A stretch of DNA of 64,000 bases from Streptomyces sp. TRM70350 (GTDB taxonomy: Bacteria; Actinomycetota; Actinomycetes; Streptomycetales; Streptomycetaceae). Shown here one piece after another: positions 58,079 to 64,000 of this stretch (positions are counted from its first letter, which is position 1; each line of letters starts with the position of its first letter). The stretch is taken from the NCBI RefSeq assembly GCF_019219825.1, contig NZ_JAHUXH010000024.1, forward strand, positions 49,723-113,722. Reading direction: 5' to 3'. Under the pieces are notes generated by a model. That model had not been told where the DNA came from and made no database searches. It saw nothing but the letters and a program-made list of their open reading frames with translations. Both the position numbers and the translations under genes were made by a program.

Positions 58079-58690
58079 TTGAGCTGGTCAGGTGGAGGGT
58101 GGGCGTCGACTGGACGAGGCTGGTGATGCGGGTTGTGGAGCACCGCAGTGACGGCTTGCTGACCTGTGGAGAGGTGGTCCCACCGGCTGCGGTAAGGCGT
58201 GTGGACGGTACCACCGGCGCCCTGGTATCCCTTGTCGGCCCAGCAATCGGTACCGGACTCGACGAGAGCGCCGAGATGCCGTGCTCGCGGGCAGCCCCGA
58301 TGTCGTGGACGACTCCGGGCAGGGCTGGCGACGCCCCAAGCAGGCGACCTCCGGGATCAGCGATGATCTGCACGTTCATGCCGTGTTTGCGGCGCTTGCC
58401 CGAGTAGCGGTCGCCGGCGATCCAGTCGATCTGCAGCTGCGTCCCGTCCAGGATCAGATACGCCCTCAACGTCGTGCGCCGCGGCGCCTCAGCGAGGCTG
58501 GGCGCGAGGTCGGCCAAGACGTCGACGGCTTCGGTGATGTAGCGGTAGACGGTCGTAGCGCCGACACCGAACCCGGCGGCGAGCTGGGCGTAGATCTGTC
58601 CGCAGCGCAGGTGGGCCAGCTCGAAAACCCATCTACCAGGGGCTTCGTCCTTCAGCCAACTGACCGGTCCGCAAGGCAGCTTGGAAAGGT
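58079..58690 (-). pseudogene. Truncated IS5-family transposase remnant
   Basis: Read on the minus strand: LAHLRCGQIYAQLAAGFGVG, TTVYRYITEAVDVLADLAPS, AYLILDGTQLQIDWIAGDRY and GKRRKHGMNVQIIADPGGRL, all typical of IS5-type (DDE_Tnp_4) transposases. After REHGI (about 58290) the frame shifts, and GALVESGTDCWADKGYQGAG, with the second Asp, continues in another frame. The N-terminus and the C-terminal third are missing. No terminal repeats found. It is inactive. Confidence 0.85.
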
Positions 58691-58786
58691 CTCAGGGAAC
58701 CTACTGGTCCATGACGGCTGGTACTGCCGGGTACCGCGTGCCGCGCCGTCGAGTGGGGCTCCGAGGTCGCCGCCGATCATCAAGCG

Positions 58787-58820
58787 CGAAGCGCTCCGCA
58801 GGTCTTCGCGGAGCGCTTCG
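58787..58820 (-). terminator. Terminator hairpin after the RHS gene
   Basis: CGAAGCGCTCCGC (58787-58799) and its complement (58808-58820) form a perfect 13-bp stem with an 8-nt loop, only 17 bp beyond the RHS stop codon. The RHS gene is therefore monocistronic at its 3' end. Confidence 0.85.
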
Positions 58821-58837
58821 GCAGGTGGAGCGTTGAT

Positions 58838-61800
58838 CTACTTGCTAGTAAGGCTCTTCGTGATCGCGCTTGAAACCCTCTGGTCCAGATCTATCATTTT
58901 GTTGTTCAGCTTGTTGTACTCCTTCATGAAGTTGTTGACTTGCTTTGGTGTGAGGATGCCAATCTCTTCCTGGGACTTCAGCCTTCCAGCGAGCCCAGTA
59001 AACCCATCGGGAGTCCTCAGGAGTGAGATCTCGTTCTGCGCATCGCTCAGCTGCTTCCCCAGCGACACCACTTCATCGCCCAGGCTCTTTACCGCCGCCT
59101 TCGAATCCGCGAGCAGTTTCTGCCCGGCCTCAGCTGCCTCCTTGTAGAATTGTACTTCCTTCTTGAGGGCCGCTCCACCATCGCCGATTTGGTCCTGGAG
59201 ATTCTGAATCTGAATCTCGAGTGTATTGATGTGGCCGCGCTTGGCCGTGAGGTCGGCTTCCAGGCGTGTTACATTCGCCTCAAGGCTGGTCGCCCTATCC
59301 GACAATTCACCAATCCTGCCGTTAAGGGATTCGATCAGCCGATTCTTGCTCGACAGCTCGGCTGCATGAGAAATGTTCTTCGCGGCATGCGCGAGACCGA
59401 AGTGGGTGAGGCCCGCAGCCAACCCTCCGATTGCCAAGCCAGTCCGCCACCCCTCACTGAGGAAACCCTCTCCGGTCTTCAAGTATTGAACGTCATCGGC
59501 GACACCGATGCCGTCGGCAATGAGTCCGATTGCGCCCACCGCCGAACCCAGCCGGGCCAGAATCAATGCCGATCCCACCAGCGATCCACCGACTGGCGGT
59601 GCCATAATTGTGGCAGCTATCGTGATCCCGAACGCCAGGATGTTGATGCCAGCCTCCCATGCCCGTTCGGGAAGCATGCCGCTCGGGTCCACAAAGTTAA
59701 TTGGATCCGCAGTTGCGTAGGCGTACATGTTGAGCATCCCTGCCTCGGGTGTATCCGAAGTCAGGAAAGCATGGGAAGCGGGGTCGTAGTAGCGCGTCCC
59801 CAGGAGCTGAAGCCCCATGGGATCTGTGTATTCGCCGGCATATCCGTAGGGGTTTCGCGCAATACCAGTGCCCTGTGCGGGGGACCAAGTGGGGACTCCG
59901 TAGTCGGTGTAGGTGGCCCGACCCTTGATTGTTCCGTCTGTGTCGAGCGTAGCGACCTTGTCGCCGTGTCGATTGGTCAGATAGTAGGCCGTGCCACTTT
60001 CGTGGCTCCCCTTCAACGTACGTGCCTCACGCGTGCTGGCTATGAGATAGGCAGCGCTGTCCCCGTGCTGATCCGATTCCGTGTTGAGCACTCCAGCGGC
60101 GTCATAGGTGAACGCAATCGTGGTCCCATCGGGATCGGTACGTGTGGCTCGCTGACCGCTGGCGTAGTAGGTGTACTTGGTTTCCTTACCGCCTCGGACC
60201 GTTGAAATCAGATTCCCTACCTCATCGTACGCGTGGGTGGTTCCATCTGCGTCCTTGGTGAGGTTTCCGGCCTTGTCATATTCCGGCTTCACGGAGACGG
60301 GTCCAGGAGACGTGCACGAAGACTCACCGCACTTCGTCGACGAGCGGGTCACCTGTTTCGTCCGGCCCACTTCGTCATGCTCGTACTGGGTGGTGGTCGT
60401 GGTTTGCTGACCGTCGGACGTCCGGGTGGTCACCTTCTCTTCGGTGACGTTTGCTGCGAGATCCGGCTTGTACTCCGCACGCCGGATGAGATCCCCCGCG
60501 CCGGGCTTGTCACCCTCGGTGAGAAGGGATGACGTCAGACGACCGTCCGCGTCGTACTTGTACTCAGTAGCCGTCTTCTTGCCGCCGACAGCAGCTACAT
60601 TCGTGTGTAGTTTTCCATTCGGATAGTAGGTGTACGAGTGCTCTTCCAGGGTTTCTCCACCGGGAGAAGTGTGCTTCTCGCTCGTGACCCGGCCCGCGTC
60701 GTCGTGTTCGTAAGTCGATTTCCCTGCAGATGCGTCATGAGCACGCGCGACCTCATGGAGTCGGCCGAGTTTGTCGTACGTGTATGTAACTTCGGACAAT
60801 ACCGTACCGGCGCGCTCCTGCCGTGCTTTGTGCAGGGCTCCATCATCGGTGTATTCGTACGTGGTCTCCGCCCCGGTAGGGTCGACCACCTTATTTACGG
60901 AGCGATCGCGGTTGTAGGTGTAGGAGGTTGTTTTGTTACCCGGGTATGTAACCGAATGAGTGGTTCCATCGGCATTGTATTCTGTGGTCACCTGCGTCGC
61001 TTCACGATTCTCCGGATCGTACACACGGGAGACCTTTCCCGTGGCTGAATCATAGTCGTAGTGAGTCTGGTGAATTTTCTCATCAGGTTTGCCGGGTTTG
61101 GTGAGCCACGTGTCGCTCAGCCGTCCCACGGTGTCATAGACATAATGCAGCACATTGCCATTGGCCAGTGTGATGGTCTCCACTCGACCATTGCTGTCGT
61201 ACGTCATAACCCGGCGACCGCCTGCCGCATCGGTATCGACCTTCACGCGCCTCGCTGCGTCAAACTCAGTGACACCGGACGAGACGTGTTCTGTTCCATG
61301 ACTCAGTTTCTTCGAGGTTTGATCACCGAAGGCGTTCGTTTCATACTCAACTTCTGTCGAATTCTTTCCGGAGGTTACGGAATCACCGACAAGTATCCCT
61401 GAAGGGGAATAGTCATGGGTCACGCTGACGTCGTCACTGCTGTCAGTTTCCGTAGCTTGACCAAAGGGGTTGTATTCCGTTGCGGCGATCTCGCCGGGAG
61501 TGCCATCGGCGTACGCACTCTCACTCTTCGTCAAAAGGCCTTCGTCGTTGCGGGTTTCCGTGACGACGCTGGACGGTTTGTCGGCGCCTTTGGCCGTCAC
61601 GCTTGTTATCGTGGCGGCATTGACCGGATCGTAATCGAAGCGTGTGACAACTCCATTGCTCGCGGTATTGCTTTCCAGTTGACCGAGGGCGTTGTAGGAC
61701 TTCTTCGTCTCCCGGCCGCCGGCGTCCGTCACCAAATCCAGCTGTCCGTACTTGTTGTAGTGCTGGGTTGACAGGGTCTGCAAGTCGCCGATCTTCCGGC

Positions 61801-63913
61801 TCGCCGAATCATAGTTGTCGCCCTCCTCCATCACGCGTCCCAGCGCATCGAAATGCTTGAAGGTGCTGTAACCGTCGCCGGTCCGTGTGGTCGTAATGGA
61901 GTTCTCACCGTCCTTCCGGGCGTTCTTGTAGACGATCTTCGTCGTCTGGCCATCGGGAGTGGTGGTGGAGGTGAGCTGGCCGGCTGAGTCGTAGCCGAAG
62001 GCGGTGGGATCCTGGTCCCCGCTCTTAGTGGAGAGCGTCAGGCCGGAAGCCAGGTCCGTGACGGTCTCGGTCTTGACGCCTGCGGAGTCCGTGGTCACAT
62101 CGGTACGGGTACCCTTTGCCTCGTCAACGGTGATGTCGGTGGTGGTGACGGCTGCTCCTGGGTTGCCGCCCTTGGCCTTGGGGTCACCGGTGGTTTCGGT
62201 CTTCTTCATCTCGCCGGCCAGCTGACCCGTCTGATAGGCAAGAACGGTCTTCGAGACCTTTACTTCCGGGGCTCCAGTCTTGGCCACGGCGATGGTCTCG
62301 CTGACGGCGATGCTCTTTCCGTCATCGGTGGGAGTGTTGACCGTGATGGTCTTCTGTCCGGTCTTGGGGTCGGTCGTCTCTGAGCGGGTCGGGATCGAGT
62401 TCGGACCGTAGACCGTGCTCGTGATCAGCTCGGCCTGTTCTTGGGCAAGGCCCTCGGCGGTGTACCGCTTTTCCTCGGTGACTTGGCCCGCCTCGTTGTA
62501 TGCATGGCGTACCTCGACAGTCTTCTTCCGCGAAGAGTTCTTCGGGTCGATGGTGGTGACCTTGGTCCGTACCGGCATCTGGTAGGTCGGCGGTGCGTCG
62601 GCCAGGCGGGGTGCCTTACCGTCCTTCTCGCCGTCGTACTCGTATTGCGTGACGGCGGCGTCCTTCGTCTGGCCATTCGGCCCACCTGGTCGGGCCTTGA
62701 CCTTCTCCTCCTTCAGAAGATGAAGGTTGTTGAAGGTCCGCCAGACCTCCTGACCGTCCGGCTGGGAGAACTTCACCGTGTAGGTGTAAGTGCTATCTCC
62801 CGAAGCCGCCAGACGGTCCGTGCCGTTGGCACACCACTCTGGACAGCCCGTGAAATTGTGATGCTTGTTGTCCTTGTCCGGGTCCAGACTGACCGTGATC
62901 GGCTCGATCAGGTTCTTGGTGCGATCCTTGTTGTCCACCTGGGTAACTTCCGACACCGCACGCACCTGACCCCCCTCCGGATAAACTGTGTACACGAACT
63001 GCGTACGCGCATCACTCGGTGAGACCACCGCGCTCGGCAGCGGCACCCCGCCTCCTTCCTGCGCCGTCGTCCACTCGATAGAGGTCTTGTTTCCCGCCGG
63101 ATCGGTCACCGACGACACCAGGCCGCCACTACGCTCGATCACCGACTCCGACCGCGTCTGCTCCTTCTGATCAGGATTCGACTGCCGCTGATCAGCGCGC
63201 TGCGGCTGACGAACCGTCACCCGACCAGGAGACCACTCCACATCGAGCCGATTGCCCCATGGACCTGTCACATGATGCAGCTGATGTACCTTGTCGGACC
63301 CCGAGCCGACCACCTGAAATGTGAACTCCGTCATATGCCCGAATCGGTCCTCGATGGCCAGTAGATCACCGTTCACATCGAAGAACTGACGTGAACCATC
63401 CACCTCTGACTTCAGCACATACGCATACTGACGCCCCTTCTCGTACTCGCGACCCTTCGGCGTCGTCCCCAGACCAACGGCGAACGACACGTCCCTCAAC
63501 TTGTAGTCAGCAAAGCCATTGCCCCCCGGCTTCGCCGCCACACGAATCGTTCGCCCGTCGGCAAGCACCACCTGCGCCCCGTCTACGTAGGCCAACCCCA
63601 AACTCCAACCCCGTCCAAGGCCGAACCGGTCCGCCCCCGACTGCAACTGGTTGTACGACGCCTTCAATGCCACCCCCGACCCCGCGGGTCCCGACACGCC
63701 CCCCACATCCACACCGAACCGCACCTGCCCCGTGCGCTCATCCACCGAACCCCCCACCGATGCCAGTGCACCCGCCAATGACCCGGAGCCAGCGGCCTCA
63801 GCAGCCACCGCAGGCGCCACCACCACCCATGGGGCCGTCACCCCCAACACACACGCGACACCCAGCGCCACACGACGCGAAAAGCCAGACAAACCTACGG
63901 ATCGAGAGCCCAT
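58838..63913 (-). CDS. Large secreted RHS-repeat protein with membrane/coiled-coil C-terminus
   Basis: A 1691-residue exported protein. The signal peptide covers about residues 1-40 (VALGVACVLGVTAPW, cleavage near AVAAEA). An N-terminal beta-rich part is followed by many YD/RHS repeats (such as YEYTDDGALHKARQERAG, YKYDADGRLTSSLL, YDEVGNLIS) and the RHS core YDPASHAFLTSDTPEAGMLN then MYAYATADPINFVDPSG. After DPSGM come about 285 residues with two hydrophobic stretches and a long coiled coil (ELSDRATSLEANVTRLEADL ... NLQDQI). ATG at 63913 is preferred: AAGGAG lies 6 nt upstream; GTG 63979 would add 22 residues. The C-terminal part is lower in GC. RHS proteins deliver variable C-terminal effectors; no known toxin motif is seen. 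Confidence 0.9.
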   Translation of the reverse strand: MGSRSVGLSGFSRRVALGVACVLGVTAPWVVVAPAVAAEAAGSGSLAGALASVGGSVDERTGQVRFGVDVGGVSGPAGSGVALKASYNQLQSGADRFGLGRGWSLGLAYVDGAQVVLADGRTIRVAAKPGGNGFADYKLRDVSFAVGLGTTPKGREYEKGRQYAYVLKSEVDGSRQFFDVNGDLLAIEDRFGHMTEFTFQVVGSGSDKVHQLHHVTGPWGNRLDVEWSPGRVTVRQPQRADQRQSNPDQKEQTRSESVIERSGGLVSSVTDPAGNKTSIEWTTAQEGGGVPLPSAVVSPSDARTQFVYTVYPEGGQVRAVSEVTQVDNKDRTKNLIEPITVSLDPDKDNKHHNFTGCPEWCANGTDRLAASGDSTYTYTVKFSQPDGQEVWRTFNNLHLLKEEKVKARPGGPNGQTKDAAVTQYEYDGEKDGKAPRLADAPPTYQMPVRTKVTTIDPKNSSRKKTVEVRHAYNEAGQVTEEKRYTAEGLAQEQAELITSTVYGPNSIPTRSETTDPKTGQKTITVNTPTDDGKSIAVSETIAVAKTGAPEVKVSKTVLAYQTGQLAGEMKKTETTGDPKAKGGNPGAAVTTTDITVDEAKGTRTDVTTDSAGVKTETVTDLASGLTLSTKSGDQDPTAFGYDSAGQLTSTTTPDGQTTKIVYKNARKDGENSITTTRTGDGYSTFKHFDALGRVMEEGDNYDSASRKIGDLQTLSTQHYNKYGQLDLVTDAGGRETKKSYNALGQLESNTASNGVVTRFDYDPVNAATITSVTAKGADKPSSVVTETRNDEGLLTKSESAYADGTPGEIAATEYNPFGQATETDSSDDVSVTHDYSPSGILVGDSVTSGKNSTEVEYETNAFGDQTSKKLSHGTEHVSSGVTEFDAARRVKVDTDAAGGRRVMTYDSNGRVETITLANGNVLHYVYDTVGRLSDTWLTKPGKPDEKIHQTHYDYDSATGKVSRVYDPENREATQVTTEYNADGTTHSVTYPGNKTTSYTYNRDRSVNKVVDPTGAETTYEYTDDGALHKARQERAGTVLSEVTYTYDKLGRLHEVARAHDASAGKSTYEHDDAGRVTSEKHTSPGGETLEEHSYTYYPNGKLHTNVAAVGGKKTATEYKYDADGRLTSSLLTEGDKPGAGDLIRRAEYKPDLAANVTEEKVTTRTSDGQQTTTTTQYEHDEVGRTKQVTRSSTKCGESSCTSPGPVSVKPEYDKAGNLTKDADGTTHAYDEVGNLISTVRGGKETKYTYYASGQRATRTDPDGTTIAFTYDAAGVLNTESDQHGDSAAYLIASTREARTLKGSHESGTAYYLTNRHGDKVATLDTDGTIKGRATYTDYGVPTWSPAQGTGIARNPYGYAGEYTDPMGLQLLGTRYYDPASHAFLTSDTPEAGMLNMYAYATADPINFVDPSGMLPERAWEAGINILAFGITIAATIMAPPVGGSLVGSALILARLGSAVGAIGLIADGIGVADDVQYLKTGEGFLSEGWRTGLAIGGLAAGLTHFGLAHAAKNISHAAELSSKNRLIESLNGRIGELSDRATSLEANVTRLEADLTAKRGHINTLEIQIQNLQDQIGDGGAALKKEVQFYKEAAEAGQKLLADSKAAVKSLGDEVVSLGKQLSDAQNEISLLRTPDGFTGLAGRLKSQEEIGILTPKQVNNFMKEYNKLNNKMIDLDQRVSSAITKSLTSK

Positions 63914-64000
63914 TGCCATCTCCTTGGAACTTTGCTGTGGAAAGAAAGCTATTGGGAAAGACTTTTTCGCCGAACTCACTCGTCCTTAAAGCTTCCCTAA

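Noticed and set aside
1..64000. CRISPR arrays, tRNA and rRNA genes
   Set aside because: No regularly spaced direct repeats and no tRNA- or rRNA-like sequence were noticed on either strand; a dedicated scan was not possible.

Overview
The window reads as chromosomal DNA of a Streptomyces-like actinomycete. The GC content is very high, many starts are GTG, and same-strand genes often overlap by 4 nt. Other pointers are a WhiB regulator, an EF-Tu of the divergent tuf3 type, an alditol oxidase close to the Streptomyces AldO enzyme, a sigma-like/lectin membrane protein, and two copies of a short repeat common between Streptomyces genes. No rRNA, tRNA or CRISPR array was seen.

Layout, left half. 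0-4.3 kb: FAD monooxygenase and Gfo/Idh oxidoreductase behind tandem operators, then lnt and an NTF2-like protein. 4.3-9.8 kb: a monocarboxylate uptake locus. An SSS symporter, a sigma factor and a small membrane protein overlap each other on the minus strand; DUF3311, cstA and a YbdD-like gene lie on the plus strand and end at a strong terminator. 10-13 kb: hypothetical protein, frameshifted CPT-like kinase, uppP. 13-16 kb: a three-gene catabolic operon (Gfo/Idh, PmoA-like, cupin) behind a promoter with a LacI-type operator. 16-19.3 kb: HxlR regulator and thiolase separated by three copies of a 17-bp site, a TVP38-like protein and an AlkD-like glycosylase. 19.5-25.6 kb: tuf3, a spermidine-synthase-like protein, and an MFS gene destroyed by a frameshift, a MITE and an IS701-family element nested at the MITE edge. 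25.6-36.6 kb: envelope proteins, a decayed paralogue, a thioesterase, the sigma-like/zinc-finger/lectin protein, DedA, gamma carbonic anhydrase, an acyltransferase, EamA with an XRE-cupin regulator, YbaK, CDF with ArsR, a PobA-like hydroxylase and a CoA-binding protein.

Layout, right half. 36.6-41.6 kb: a NarL-type kinase and a cell-envelope group (secreted Ig-like protein, WhiB, M23 peptidase, L,D-transpeptidase lipoprotein). 41.5-48.5 kb: the most interesting locus. A sedoheptulose-7-phosphate-cyclase-type enzyme heads an operon with an aldo/keto reductase, a VOC protein, a zinc alcohol dehydrogenase and a sugar-type MFS transporter; an AldO-type oxidase diverges from it. This looks like a compact C7-cyclitol (carbasugar) pathway without aminotransferase, kinase or glycosyltransferase. 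48.7-53.2 kb: secreted beta-propeller and mgtA with a repeat-rich leader. 53.9-58 kb: two orphan NarL-type response regulators flanking tatA, then a complete OmpR-type two-component pair. 58-64 kb: a decayed IS5-type transposase and a large secreted RHS-repeat protein with a low-GC membrane/coiled-coil tail.

The recurring theme is regulator-target pairs with visible operators (HxlR/thiolase, XRE-cupin/EamA, ArsR/CDF, LacI-type site/catabolic operon) and cell-envelope proteins. Function assignments come from motifs read by eye; no database search was made.
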